Assembly (NCBI GenBank): GCA_964649815.1
Contig: CAZYQC010000001.1
Coordinates: 124,001-188,000, forward strand
Source of the DNA: G013214665 sp964649815
GTDB taxonomy: Bacteria > Pseudomonadota > Alphaproteobacteria > Rhodobacterales > Rhodobacteraceae
Reading direction: 5' to 3'
Length of the DNA stretch: 64,000 nt
Both the position numbers and the translations under genes were made by a program. Under the pieces are notes generated by a model. The model made no database searches. It was not told where the DNA came from and saw nothing but the letters and a program-made list of their open reading frames with translations. Position 1 is the stretch's first letter. Each line of letters begins with the position of its first letter. Positions 43,336 to 52,452 of the stretch are shown one piece after another.

Positions 43336-44493
43336 ATGGCTGATACGACAAAACCGGCAACGCGGCCGGCTAACCCGCGTTTTTCCTCTGGCCCTTGTGC
43401 CAAACCCCCCGTTCATGACCTCACAAAGCTAAATGACGCGCCTCTGGGCCGTTCCCATCGCGCTGCCGTCGGGAAGGCAAAGCTGAAAGCTGCCATCAAC
43501 GAAACACGCGACATCCTTGGCGTGCCAGAGGATTATCGCATTGGGATCGTTCCAGCATCCGACACTGGCGCTTTTGAGATGGCAATGTGGTCCATGCTGG
43601 GTGCACGCCCGGTCGAGATGCTCGCCTGGGAAAGTTTTGGCGCTGGCTGGGTGACGGACGTCGTCAAGCAGCTGAAACTGGATGCCACGGTCCGCACCGC
43701 CGAATATGGCGAAATCGTCGAACTCTCTGCCGTCGATTTTGACGCTGACGTTTGCTTTACTTGGAACGGCACAACATCGGGTGTGCGTTTGCCAAACGGA
43801 AATGCAATACCCAGCGACCGCCAAGGTCTGACGCTATGCGACGCAACTTCGGCGGCATTCGCGATGGATTTGCCTTGGGACAAACTGGATGTAACGACAT
43901 TCTCTTGGCAAAAGGTGCTGGGTGGAGAGGCTGCGCACGGCATGCTGATCCTGAGCCCGCGCGCAGTCGAGCGGCTTGAAACGTATACACCGCCCTGGCC
44001 GCTGCCAAAAATCTTTCGCATGACCAAAGGCGGAAAACTGAACGAAGGTATCTTCCGCGGCGAAACGATCAACACGCCATCCATGCTGGCAGTAGAAGAT
44101 TATCTCTTGTCGCTCGACTGGGCGCGGTCGGTTGGTGGTCTGCAAGGTTTGATTGCACGCGCAAACTCAAACGCTGGTGCGATCGAAACCTTTGTCCAGA
44201 ACACGCCTTGGATCGACTTTCTGGCCACGGATGCCGCGACCCGGTCCACAACATCGGTTTGCCTAAAATTCACCGACGCGCGCATTCTGGATGGCGCAAC
44301 ATTCGCAAAAGCCGTTTCCAAACGGTTAGAGGCAGAAGACGTCGCGCTGGACATCGGCGCCTATCGTGATGCGCCTCCCGGTCTGCGGATCTGGTGTGGT
44401 GGCACGGTGGAAACCTCGGACATCGAAGCGATGTTGCCGTGGCTGTCTTGGGCGTTTGAGGCCGAGATCGCCGCCCAATCCCAAGCTGCCTAA
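43336..44493 (+). CDS. serC: phosphoserine aminotransferase
   Basis: 385 residues, class V PLP aminotransferase. It converts 3-phosphohydroxypyruvate and glutamate to phosphoserine. The N-terminal ANPRFSSGPCAKPP and the Schiff-base Lys193 in FSWQKVLGGEAAHG are diagnostic of the alphaproteobacterial form. GGAAGGG precedes the ATG. It is followed by serA after 98 bases, divergent from serB. Confidence 0.95.
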   Translation: MADTTKPATRPANPRFSSGPCAKPPVHDLTKLNDAPLGRSHRAAVGKAKLKAAINETRDILGVPEDYRIGIVPASDTGAFEMAMWSMLGARPVEMLAWESFGAGWVTDVVKQLKLDATVRTAEYGEIVELSAVDFDADVCFTWNGTTSGVRLPNGNAIPSDRQGLTLCDATSAAFAMDLPWDKLDVTTFSWQKVLGGEAAHGMLILSPRAVERLETYTPPWPLPKIFRMTKGGKLNEGIFRGETINTPSMLAVEDYLLSLDWARSVGGLQGLIARANSNAGAIETFVQNTPWIDFLATDAATRSTTSVCLKFTDARILDGATFAKAVSKRLEAEDVALDIGAYRDAPPGLRIWCGGTVETSDIEAMLPWLSWAFEAEIAAQSQAA

Positions 44494-44498
44494 GTCGT

Positions 44499-44519
44499 GC
44501 CCCGGGCTTAGCCCGGGGC
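44499..44519. other. GC-rich hairpin between serC and serA
   Basis: A perfect 9-bp inverted repeat GCCCCGGGC / GCCCGGGGC with loop TTA starts five bases after the serC stop. No T-run follows, so it is more likely an RNA-stability or processing element than a full terminator. Confidence 0.6.
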
Positions 44520-44591
44520 CTCACAACCCCAAAGCCCGCACAAACATTAAGCCCTCAGGACCATGCCCCTTGAGGCGACAAGGAAAACCCA

Positions 44592-46184
44592 ATGCCCAAA
44601 GTACTCGTTTCTGACAAGCTGAGCGAAACAGCAGTTCAAATCTTCCGCGACCGCGGGATCGATGTCGATTTCATGCCCGATGTTGGCAAAGACAAAGAAA
44701 AGCTTGCCGAGATCATCGGCAATTACGACGGTCTTGCGATCCGTTCGGCCACCAAAGTCACCCCGACCATTCTGGCAAAGGCTGACAATCTCAAAGTCAT
44801 CGGGCGCGCAGGGATCGGCGTCGACAATGTCGACCGTGAAGCTGCCTCCAAAAAAGGTGTGATCGTCATGAACACCCCTTTTGGCAACATGATCACAACG
44901 GCCGAACATGCCATAGCAATGATGTTTGCAGTCGCCCGTCAAATCCCCGAGGCCTCGGCCTCGACCCACGCCGGGAAATGGGAAAAGTCCAAGTTCATGG
45001 GGGTTGAGCTGACCAACAAAACGCTTGGTGTGATCGGCGCAGGCAATATCGGCGGCATCGTGTGCGACCGTGCCCGCGGCCTCAAAATGAAGGTCCTGGC
45101 CTATGATCCGTTCCTCAGCGAGGAAAAGGCGGACAAAATGGGCGTCGAAAAGGTTGACCTGGACGATCTGTTGGCGCGCGCAGATTTCATCACGCTGCAT
45201 GTTCCGAAAACGGACGCGACCGCCGGTATGATCGATGCTGACGCTATCGCGAAAATGAAGCCTGGCGTACGCATCATCAACTGCGCGCGCGGCGGTCTGG
45301 TCGACGAAGCAGCCTTGGCCGAAGCTTTGAAGTCAGGGCATGTGGCCGGTGCTGCGTTCGACGTCTTCGCGGAAGAGCCCGCAACAGAAAACGCGTTGTT
45401 CAATTTGCCCAACGTTGTGTGCACGCCGCATTTGGGCGCCGCCACAACAGAGGCGCAGGAAAACGTCGCCTTGCAGGTCGCAGAGCAAATGTCCGACTAT
45501 TTGCTTACCGGCGCAGTCACGAATGCGTTGAACATGCCCTCTGTCACCGCCGAAGAGGCCAAGGTCATGGGGCCTTGGATTAGCCTGGCAGGCCACCTTG
45601 GCGCGTTCATTGGACAAATGACGGACGAACCGATCGAAGCGATCAACATCCTCTATGACGGGTCGGTCGCTGGCATGAACTTAGAGGCTCTGAACTGCAG
45701 CGTCGTGGCGGGCATCATGAAGCGCACGAACCCTGACGTGAACCTGGTGTCTGCGCCTCTGATCGCCAAAGAACGCGGCATCCAAATCAGCACGACCAAT
45801 CAGGACAAATCAGGGGTCTTTGAAGGCTATATCAAAGTGACAGTTGTCACCGAGAAACGCGAAAGATCTGTTGCAGGCACTGTATTCTCGGACGGCAAAC
45901 CGCGGTTCATTCAGATCAAGGGCATCAATATCGACGCGGAAATTGGCGCCCATATGCTGTATACCACGAACGAAGACGTGCCTGGCATCATCGGTCTTTT
46001 GGGCAACACGATGGGCAAAAACGGCGTGAACATCGCCAACTTTACCCTCGGACGGTCCGAGGTCGGAGGCGAAGCGATTGCGCTTCTATACGTGGATCAT
46101 CCAATTTCGGGCGAGGTTTTGAACACGCTGGAAGGCACAGGCATGTTCCAACAGGTCAAACCATTGGAATTCGAAGTGGCCTAA
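44592..46184 (+). CDS. serA: D-3-phosphoglycerate dehydrogenase
   Basis: 530 residues, the long form with an intervening ASB domain and C-terminal ACT domain. It oxidises 3-phosphoglycerate with NAD, the first step of serine synthesis. Catalytic residues appear in NCARGGLVDE (Arg), FAEEPA (Glu) and CTPHLGAAT (His); NAD motif GAGNIGG. The ACT region (MLYTTNEDVPGIIGLLGNTMGK) likely gives serine feedback. Confidence 0.96.
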   Translation: MPKVLVSDKLSETAVQIFRDRGIDVDFMPDVGKDKEKLAEIIGNYDGLAIRSATKVTPTILAKADNLKVIGRAGIGVDNVDREAASKKGVIVMNTPFGNMITTAEHAIAMMFAVARQIPEASASTHAGKWEKSKFMGVELTNKTLGVIGAGNIGGIVCDRARGLKMKVLAYDPFLSEEKADKMGVEKVDLDDLLARADFITLHVPKTDATAGMIDADAIAKMKPGVRIINCARGGLVDEAALAEALKSGHVAGAAFDVFAEEPATENALFNLPNVVCTPHLGAATTEAQENVALQVAEQMSDYLLTGAVTNALNMPSVTAEEAKVMGPWISLAGHLGAFIGQMTDEPIEAINILYDGSVAGMNLEALNCSVVAGIMKRTNPDVNLVSAPLIAKERGIQISTTNQDKSGVFEGYIKVTVVTEKRERSVAGTVFSDGKPRFIQIKGINIDAEIGAHMLYTTNEDVPGIIGLLGNTMGKNGVNIANFTLGRSEVGGEAIALLYVDHPISGEVLNTLEGTGMFQQVKPLEFEVA

Positions 46185-46210
46185 AGCGCCAATCCGTGAT
46201 TGATACACAC

Positions 46211-46238
46211 AGAACGCCGCCTGCGCAGGCGGCGTTCT
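46211..46238 (+). terminator. Terminator after serA
   Basis: A 28-base perfect palindrome (AGAACGCCGCCTGC and its complement) begins 26 bases past the serA stop and is followed by CGTTT. It separates the serC-serA unit from the phosphatase gene. Confidence 0.75.
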
Positions 46239-46255
46239 CGTTTAGGAGAGTCAAT

Positions 46256-46993
46256 ATGAGCGCACCAGTTTACGCCATCGGCGATGTGCACGGACAATTG
46301 GCATTACTGGATCACGCTTTGTCCCTTGTCGAAGCAGATGGCGGCACAGACGTGCATATCGTTTTTCTTGGCGATTACACGGATCGCGGGCCTCACAGCA
46401 AAGGCGTCATAGATCGTTTAATCGAAGGCAAAAGCGCGCGACGGAACTGGGTGTTTCTGATGGGCAACCATGACCGTATGTTCCGATACTTCCTCCAATC
46501 GCCACCACAATATGATCCGTATTTGATGGTCGAGCTTTACTGGCTACACGAACGCTTGGGTGGCAGCACCACCTTGGAATCCTACGGTATCGAAGTGGCG
46601 CCAACGCGTCGTGAAAAGGACGTCCACAGTGACACAATCGAGGCGGTACCCGCCTCACATGTCGCCTTCTTGAACGATCTGACACTGACGTTCGAAACCG
46701 ACGATCTGTTCTTTGCGCATGCAGGCATCAGGCCCCAAGTTCCACTGGCCGACCAAACCGAAGAAGACCTGATTTGGATTCGACAGGAATTTCATTCTTA
46801 TCGGGACCGCCATCCCAAGCTGATCGTGCACGGCCACACGCCTGTCAAAGAGGCAACCCATTATGGGAACCGCGTGAATTTGGATTCCGGCGCAGGATAC
46901 GGACATCCTTTAACAGCTGCCGTGTTCCAAGACGGCCAGGTGTGGCGGCTGACTCCGCAAGGCCGTCAGCCATTGAACCAAGCTTGGCGCTAG
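46256..46993 (+). CDS. metallophosphoesterase / PPP-type serine/threonine phosphatase
   Basis: 245 residues from the ATG after AGGAGAG. The calcineurin-like metal motifs are all seen: GDVHGQ, GDYTDRGPHS, GNHDRM and HGHTPVKE. This is the bacterial PrpA/PrpB-like branch, a cytosolic protein phosphatase or diadenosine tetraphosphatase. Substrate unknown. Starts close behind the serA terminator; likely read from its own or leak-through promoter. Confidence 0.88.
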   Translation: MSAPVYAIGDVHGQLALLDHALSLVEADGGTDVHIVFLGDYTDRGPHSKGVIDRLIEGKSARRNWVFLMGNHDRMFRYFLQSPPQYDPYLMVELYWLHERLGGSTTLESYGIEVAPTRREKDVHSDTIEAVPASHVAFLNDLTLTFETDDLFFAHAGIRPQVPLADQTEEDLIWIRQEFHSYRDRHPKLIVHGHTPVKEATHYGNRVNLDSGAGYGHPLTAAVFQDGQVWRLTPQGRQPLNQAWR

Positions 46994-47007
46994 TCCAAAG
47001 GCACAGC

Positions 47008-48045
47008 CTAAGTCCAATCCAAGACAACTTTGCCGGACTTGCCAGACTTCATCGCTGCAAAGCCTTTGTCAAAATCATGGGCGGAAAATCTGTGCGTAAT
47101 GACCGAAGACACGTCCAAGCCGTTCTCTAACATCGCGATCATCTTGTACCAGGTTTCAAAAATCTCACGGCCATAGACGCCCTTGATGGTGATCGCTTTG
47201 AAAACAATGCGACTCCAATCGACCGGGCTTTTGCCCGGCGGAATGCCCAGCAAAGCAATGCGACCGCCCATCACAAGCGTTTCGACCATCTGATCCAGCG
47301 CCTGTTGGTTCCCGCTCATTTCAAGGCCAATATCAAACCCTTCGGTCATCCGAAGGGTGCTTGCGACATCGCGCAGGTCTTGATGCCCGACGTTTACCGG
47401 CACGACATCGGCGACCTGTGCCGCGAGATCCAGGCGATCTTGATTGACGTCGGTGATCACGACATTTCGCGCCCCTGCGTGCCGAACAACCGCTGCGGCC
47501 ATAATGCCGATAGGGCCTGCCCCAGTGATCAGGACATCTTCGCCCAATACATCAAAGCTGAGCGCGGTGTGAACCGCGTTTCCGAGCGGGTCCAGAATCG
47601 CTCCTACGTCATCAGATATTGCGTCCGGCAGTGGAACGACATTGAACGCAGGTAACCGCAAATATTCGGCAAATGCCCCCTGTTCGTTAACGCCAATACC
47701 CCTGGTTTCAGGGTCCAGGTGGAATTTCCCCGCTCGGCTTTGACGGCTTTTCTTGCCGATCAGGTGCCCTTCTCCAGAAACGCGTTGCCCAAGCGACAAG
47801 CCTTCGACATTGCGGCCTATTTCAACAATTTCGCCTGCGAATTCATGACCCGTGATAAGCGGCACCGGCACAGTTCCGGACGCCCACTCGTCCCAATTCC
47901 AGATGTGAACATCGGTGCCGCAAATCCCGGTTTTTTTGACGCGGATCAGAACATCGTCTGCGCCGATTTCAGGGACCGGAGCCGTCTTGAGCCAAAGCCC
48001 CTCTTTGGGTTCGGCTTTGACGAGAGCGTGCATTTCATTTGTCAT
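47008..48045 (-). CDS. tdh: L-threonine 3-dehydrogenase
   Basis: 345 residues from the ATG at 48045; a GTG one codon earlier is possible. GGGGG lies seven bases upstream. It oxidises threonine to 2-amino-3-ketobutyrate with NAD. Zn-alcohol dehydrogenase features are CGTDVHIWNWDEW, GHEFAGEIVEIG and the GAGPIGIMA cofactor loop. Start and kbl stop overlap (TGATG). Confidence 0.95.
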   Translation of the reverse strand: MTNEMHALVKAEPKEGLWLKTAPVPEIGADDVLIRVKKTGICGTDVHIWNWDEWASGTVPVPLITGHEFAGEIVEIGRNVEGLSLGQRVSGEGHLIGKKSRQSRAGKFHLDPETRGIGVNEQGAFAEYLRLPAFNVVPLPDAISDDVGAILDPLGNAVHTALSFDVLGEDVLITGAGPIGIMAAAVVRHAGARNVVITDVNQDRLDLAAQVADVVPVNVGHQDLRDVASTLRMTEGFDIGLEMSGNQQALDQMVETLVMGGRIALLGIPPGKSPVDWSRIVFKAITIKGVYGREIFETWYKMIAMLENGLDVSSVITHRFSAHDFDKGFAAMKSGKSGKVVLDWT

Positions 48046-49229
48046 CACAAGACCCCCACGTCTTTGCCAGCGATTTCAAAAGCATCCAGTCCGCGGTCCA
48101 ACTGATCGCGGCTGAGACGCGCGTTCATCTGGGTTCGAATGCGGGCTTGACCTTTTGGAACGACAGGAAAGAAAAAGCCGCTGACGTAGACACCTTCCGC
48201 AAACAATCTTGCAGACATGGCCTGAGCAAGATGCGCATCGCCCAGCATCACCGGTACAATCGGGTGCTCGCCCGGCAATAGCTCGAAGCCAAGACGGGTC
48301 AGACCGGCGCGCCAATATTCTGCGTTTTCGAAAAGTTGGGCGCGCAGGGCGTCGCCTTCTTCAACCAACCGCAACGCTTCGATCCCCGCGGCTACGATTG
48401 CGGGGGGCAAGGAGTTGGAAAACAGATATGGTCTTGCGCGCTGTCGCAATAGATCGATCACGGCTTGTGGACCGGCGATGTACCCTCCGATCGAGCCTCC
48501 AAGCGCTTTGCCCAAAGTGCCTGTCAGAATGTCGACCTCGACACCGAAATGGGCTGGCGTACCAGCGCCTTTTGGACCCATGAAACCGGTGGCATGGCAA
48601 TCGTCCACCATCACCAAAGCATCATATTTCTGAGCAAGTGCGGCGATTTCAGGAAGCTTGGCCAAATAGCCATCCATCGAAAAAACACCGTCCGTCGCGA
48701 TCATCACAAAACGCGCGCCCTCGGCTCTGGCGATCTTGAGCTGGTCCTCTAACGCATCCATGTCGGAATTGGCGTAGCGATAGCGCTTAGCTTTGCACAA
48801 CCGAATACCGTCGATGATCGACGCGTGGTTTAAGGTGTCTGATACAATGGCGTCCTCTGGACCCAAGAGCGGCTCAAACAGGCCGCCGTTGGCGTCAAAA
48901 CACGCTGCGAACAAGATTGCGTCGTCTTTCCCCAGATAGGCGGCCAGACGTTGTTCCAAAGCGCGATGCAAGTCCTGTGTTCCGCAAATGAACCGAACAG
49001 AGGCCATACCGAACCCATGTGGTTCCATCGCTGCTTGCGCAGCGGCAATCAGGTCAGGATGATCCGCCAAGCCAAGGTAATTGTTGGCGCACAGGTTGAT
49101 AAAGGATCGACCGCCTACCGACACCTCTCCGCGTTGCGGAGACGTGATAAGACGTTCGACCTTTAAGTGACCCTCTGCTTCGATATTCAGAAGCGTCTGC
49201 GAAATATGGTCCAGGAATGCAGCTGTCAT
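48045..49229 (-). CDS. kbl: 2-amino-3-ketobutyrate CoA ligase (glycine C-acetyltransferase)
   Basis: 394 residues, alpha-oxoamine synthase family. It splits 2-amino-3-ketobutyrate with CoA to glycine and acetyl-CoA, completing threonine degradation with Tdh. FINLCANNYLGLADHP, DDCHATGFMGPKGAGTP and the PLP-Lys segment GTLGKALGGSIGGY are visible. Confidence 0.95.
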   Translation of the reverse strand: MTAAFLDHISQTLLNIEAEGHLKVERLITSPQRGEVSVGGRSFINLCANNYLGLADHPDLIAAAQAAMEPHGFGMASVRFICGTQDLHRALEQRLAAYLGKDDAILFAACFDANGGLFEPLLGPEDAIVSDTLNHASIIDGIRLCKAKRYRYANSDMDALEDQLKIARAEGARFVMIATDGVFSMDGYLAKLPEIAALAQKYDALVMVDDCHATGFMGPKGAGTPAHFGVEVDILTGTLGKALGGSIGGYIAGPQAVIDLLRQRARPYLFSNSLPPAIVAAGIEALRLVEEGDALRAQLFENAEYWRAGLTRLGFELLPGEHPIVPVMLGDAHLAQAMSARLFAEGVYVSGFFFPVVPKGQARIRTQMNARLSRDQLDRGLDAFEIAGKDVGVL

Positions 49230-49261
49230 GAGTCTCTCCGTTTGGAGGGACTGCTAACATA

Positions 49262-49312
49262 TCGGACAGGATTCCGAAATAGTGGATTTCACTATATCGT
49301 ACAGAATTCCGA
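49262..49312. promoter_or_regulatory. Twin operator-like palindromes upstream of kbl
   Basis: Two related 16-mers, TCGGACAGGATTCCGA (49262-49277, perfect TCGGA/TCCGA arms) and TCGTACAGAATTCCGA (49297-49312), are 35 bases apart on the same face. Between them lies ATAGTG-GATTT-CACTAT (49279-49295), a perfect 6-bp inverted repeat. They fill the gap between the XRE-cupin gene and kbl and look like a regulator binding region; the XRE-cupin protein is the obvious candidate. Confidence 0.6.
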
Positions 49313-49324
49313 TATTATGGAAAC

Positions 49325-49891
49325 CTATGCATCCTGAACGATCAGAAAAGCCAAGGCTGGCCCTTCGACAGATTGAATTTTGTGCGGCACATCAGCAGCA
49401 TAACGCGCCGTGTCGCCTGCGCCCAAAGTCTGGGTAGCCTCACCACTGGTCACTTCCAAACGGCCTTCAACAACGGTCAGATGCTCTCGCGCACCTTTTG
49501 CATGAGGTTGGCTGGACAGATCGCCACCGGGATCAAGCCGAAGTTCATAGACTTCGTGCCGGCCTGCATCTTCCGGAGGAGAGAGGATACAGATGGAACA
49601 GCCCGATCCACGATTCTCGATCCTGGGCGCTTCTGATTTGCGGATGACCTGGATTTGATCCGCTTGTGGCGCTTCGTCCAAAAGGCCTGCGAAATCGACC
49701 TGCAACGCCTTTGTCAGGTTCCATAAGGTCGCAACGGTGGGTGAGCTCTCGCCGCGTTCGATCTGGCTGACCATAGAGCGTGAAACACCCGATAATTTAG
49801 CCACCGCATCCAGCGACAAACCTTGCGCGCGGCGCGCCTCTTTCAGCCGGGCAGGCAAAAGCGTTAAAATGGCGTCTTGTTTTTCCGTCAT
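49325..49891 (-). CDS. XRE-family regulator with cupin sensor domain
   Basis: 188 residues from the ATG at 49891; a TTG three codons earlier is possible. An HTH_3 motif covers about 14-68 (LKEARRAQGLSLDAVAKLSGVSRSMVSQIERGESSPTVATLW is split across it). A cupin_2 domain covers the C-terminal half (HAKGAREHLTVVEGRLEV). This architecture usually senses a small metabolite and represses or activates nearby genes. It lies directly upstream of kbl-tdh on the same strand, so threonine/glycine control is a reasonable inference. Confidence 0.88.
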   Translation of the reverse strand: MTEKQDAILTLLPARLKEARRAQGLSLDAVAKLSGVSRSMVSQIERGESSPTVATLWNLTKALQVDFAGLLDEAPQADQIQVIRKSEAPRIENRGSGCSICILSPPEDAGRHEVYELRLDPGGDLSSQPHAKGAREHLTVVEGRLEVTSGEATQTLGAGDTARYAADVPHKIQSVEGPALAFLIVQDA

Positions 49892-49957
49892 CACGGACAA
49901 GCCTGTTCAGAAAGCTGGACGTGGGTCAAGCTGGCACACCGCACCAGCAAGCTCTTC

Positions 49958-52372
49958 TCAGAAATCCAAGTTCTCAACGCTTAGCGCGTTTTGCTGGATG
50001 AACTCGCGGCGCGGCTCAACAACATCGCCCATCAGCTTGGTAAACAAGTCGTCCGCTTCGGCCATATCTTCCACACGTACTTGCAACAACGTGCGCGCAT
50101 CCGGGTCCAGCGTCGTTTCCCAAAGCTGATCCGGGTTCATTTCCCCCAGACCCTTGTAGCGCTGTAGAGACAGTCCTTTTTCACCTTCTTCAAGGATCGC
50201 GTTCAACAAATCCAAAGGTCCGTGAATAAGCTGCACCCGTTCTTTGCGCGACAACGTGGCCGGCAGACCGTAAACGTCTTGCAGCGATTGCGTGAACGAC
50301 CCGGTTTTGCGCGCTTCGCCAGACCGCAGCATTGGGCCATCAAGCGTTCTGACCTCTTCGACACCGCGCAAAATCCGCGCAAGGCGAACACCTTTGTCCT
50401 GTGTGATACGTCCCGTCCAACCGCGTTCATATTCCAACGCGATCAAGTCCAAACGGGCGGCAACCTTGTCGGCAACGCCTTGCAGGTCGGCATCCACAGC
50501 CCCTGGAACAAAGGCACCGGCGATCGCCGCCTGTTCAAGGATATGACGGGGGTAATGCGTCGGGAATGCCTGGAGCACACGCCGCAATTGCCGCGCTTCT
50601 TCGACCACGCGGACCAAGTCCTGGCCTGTGATTTCCTCACCATTGCCTTGGCGCAGGACCGCTCCTTGAGTGCCTTGTTCGACCAGGTAATCGTCCAAGG
50701 CGCCCTGATCTTTCAGATACACTTCGGATTTGCCGCGGGACACTTTGAAAAGTGGCGGCTGGGCGATGTACAGATACCCGCCCTCGATCAGTTCTGGCAT
50801 TTGCCGATAGAAGAACGTCAACAAAAGCGTGCGAATATGCGCGCCGTCAACGTCAGCATCGGTCATGATGACAATCTTGTGGTAGCGAAGCTTTGACACG
50901 TCGAACTCATCGCGGCCGATGCCTGTTCCCAGCGCCATCACAAGATTGCCGATCTCTTGGCTGGACAGCATGCGGTCAAACCGCGCTCTCTCCACGTTCA
51001 GGATCTTACCGCGCAAGGGCAGCACCGCCTGCGTCAGACGATCCCGCCCGGTCTGTGCCGAGCCGCCCGCGCTGTCACCCTCAACGAGGAAGAGCTCGGT
51101 CTTGGAGGGATCTTTTTCAGAGCAATCCTTGAGCTTGCCCGCCAGGAAATTCACGTCCATCGCGGTTTTGCGTCGCGTCAATTCGCGGGCTTTGCGTGCC
51201 GCCTCGCGGGCCAGCGCTGCCTCTACAATTTTCCCAACGATGATCTTGGCCTCAGCCGGGTTCTCTTCGAACCACTCCGCCAGCTTTTCGTTCACCAGGC
51301 TTTCGACCGCCGGGCGCACCTCAGAACTGACCAACTTGTCCTTGGTCTGAGAGCTGAACTTGGGATCGGGCACTTTGACAGACAGGACGCAGGTCAACCC
51401 TTCGCGCGCATCGTCACCCGTGAAGTTCACTTTTTCCTTTTTTGCGATTCCGCTCTCCTGAGCGTAGCGGGTGATCGTGCGGGTCAGTGCGGCCCGAAAG
51501 CCAGCCAGGTGCGTGCCGCCGTCGCGCTGAGGAATGTTGTTGGTAAACGGCAAAACGTTTTCGTGATAGCTGTCGTTCCACCACATCGCCACCTCGATGC
51601 CAATGTCGTCGCGTTCACCCAACATAAAAATGGGCTCCGGCATGACCGCTGATTTCGAGCGGTCGAGGTATTTGACAAACTCTTTCACTCCACCTTCGTA
51701 AAAAAGCTCGGTCTCTAGTGGTTCTATCGGTCGTTCGTCGCGCAAGATGATGCGAACGCCAGAGTTCAGGAAGGCAAGTTCACGCAGGCGTTTTTCCAGC
51801 GTTTCGAACACATAGTCGGTGTTGGAAAACGTGTCGGTCGACGCAAGAAACCGCACCTCGGTGCCTGTTTCATCGGTGTCGCCAACGACTTCTAGATGTT
51901 TTGTAGTTTCGCCATGCTCAAAGCGTGCATGATGCTCTTTTCCGTCGCGCCAAATCCGAAGATCCAACCAAACGGACAGCGCGTTCACAACCGAGACACC
52001 AACACCGTGCAAACCACCGGAAACCTTGTACGAGTTGCTATCGAATTTACCACCTGCGTGCAGCTGTGTCATGATCACTTCGGCAGCTGAAACGCCCTCT
52101 TCTTCGTGAATGCCAACGGGTATCCCGCGTCCGTTATCCCGAACGGAAACCGAATTATCGCCATGCAAAACCACCCGGACAAAGTCCGCATGGCCGGCCA
52201 AAGCTTCGTCGATCCCGTTGTCGACGACCTCGTAAACCATATGATGCAAGCCCGAGCCATCATCGGTGTCACCGATATACATGCCTGGACGTTTGCGAAC
52301 CGCTTCTAAGCCCTTGAGAACTTTAATGGAATCGGCGCCATAATCTTCTTGATTGCGCTCGGTCTCTGCCAT
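49958..52372 (-). CDS. gyrB: DNA gyrase subunit B
   Basis: 804 residues from the ATG at 52372; the longer frame adds 23 unsupported residues. The GHKL ATPase domain (GLEAVRKRPGMYIGDT, VDNGIDEALAGH), transducer domain and TOPRIM (EGDSAGGSAQTGRDR, DADVDGAHIRTLLLTFFYR) are all intact. The C-terminal GyrA-interacting tail ends RREFIQQNAL. It supplies the ATPase for negative supercoiling. Confidence 0.97.
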   Translation of the reverse strand: MAETERNQEDYGADSIKVLKGLEAVRKRPGMYIGDTDDGSGLHHMVYEVVDNGIDEALAGHADFVRVVLHGDNSVSVRDNGRGIPVGIHEEEGVSAAEVIMTQLHAGGKFDSNSYKVSGGLHGVGVSVVNALSVWLDLRIWRDGKEHHARFEHGETTKHLEVVGDTDETGTEVRFLASTDTFSNTDYVFETLEKRLRELAFLNSGVRIILRDERPIEPLETELFYEGGVKEFVKYLDRSKSAVMPEPIFMLGERDDIGIEVAMWWNDSYHENVLPFTNNIPQRDGGTHLAGFRAALTRTITRYAQESGIAKKEKVNFTGDDAREGLTCVLSVKVPDPKFSSQTKDKLVSSEVRPAVESLVNEKLAEWFEENPAEAKIIVGKIVEAALAREAARKARELTRRKTAMDVNFLAGKLKDCSEKDPSKTELFLVEGDSAGGSAQTGRDRLTQAVLPLRGKILNVERARFDRMLSSQEIGNLVMALGTGIGRDEFDVSKLRYHKIVIMTDADVDGAHIRTLLLTFFYRQMPELIEGGYLYIAQPPLFKVSRGKSEVYLKDQGALDDYLVEQGTQGAVLRQGNGEEITGQDLVRVVEEARQLRRVLQAFPTHYPRHILEQAAIAGAFVPGAVDADLQGVADKVAARLDLIALEYERGWTGRITQDKGVRLARILRGVEEVRTLDGPMLRSGEARKTGSFTQSLQDVYGLPATLSRKERVQLIHGPLDLLNAILEEGEKGLSLQRYKGLGEMNPDQLWETTLDPDARTLLQVRVEDMAEADDLFTKLMGDVVEPRREFIQQNALSVENLDF

Positions 52373-52452
52373 TGTTCCGCCTTTGTATTTTTCTGTTATT
52401 TTATATGCCTTTTGGCAGGGAATGTCACGCAACCGACACAAGATTTTGCGTC

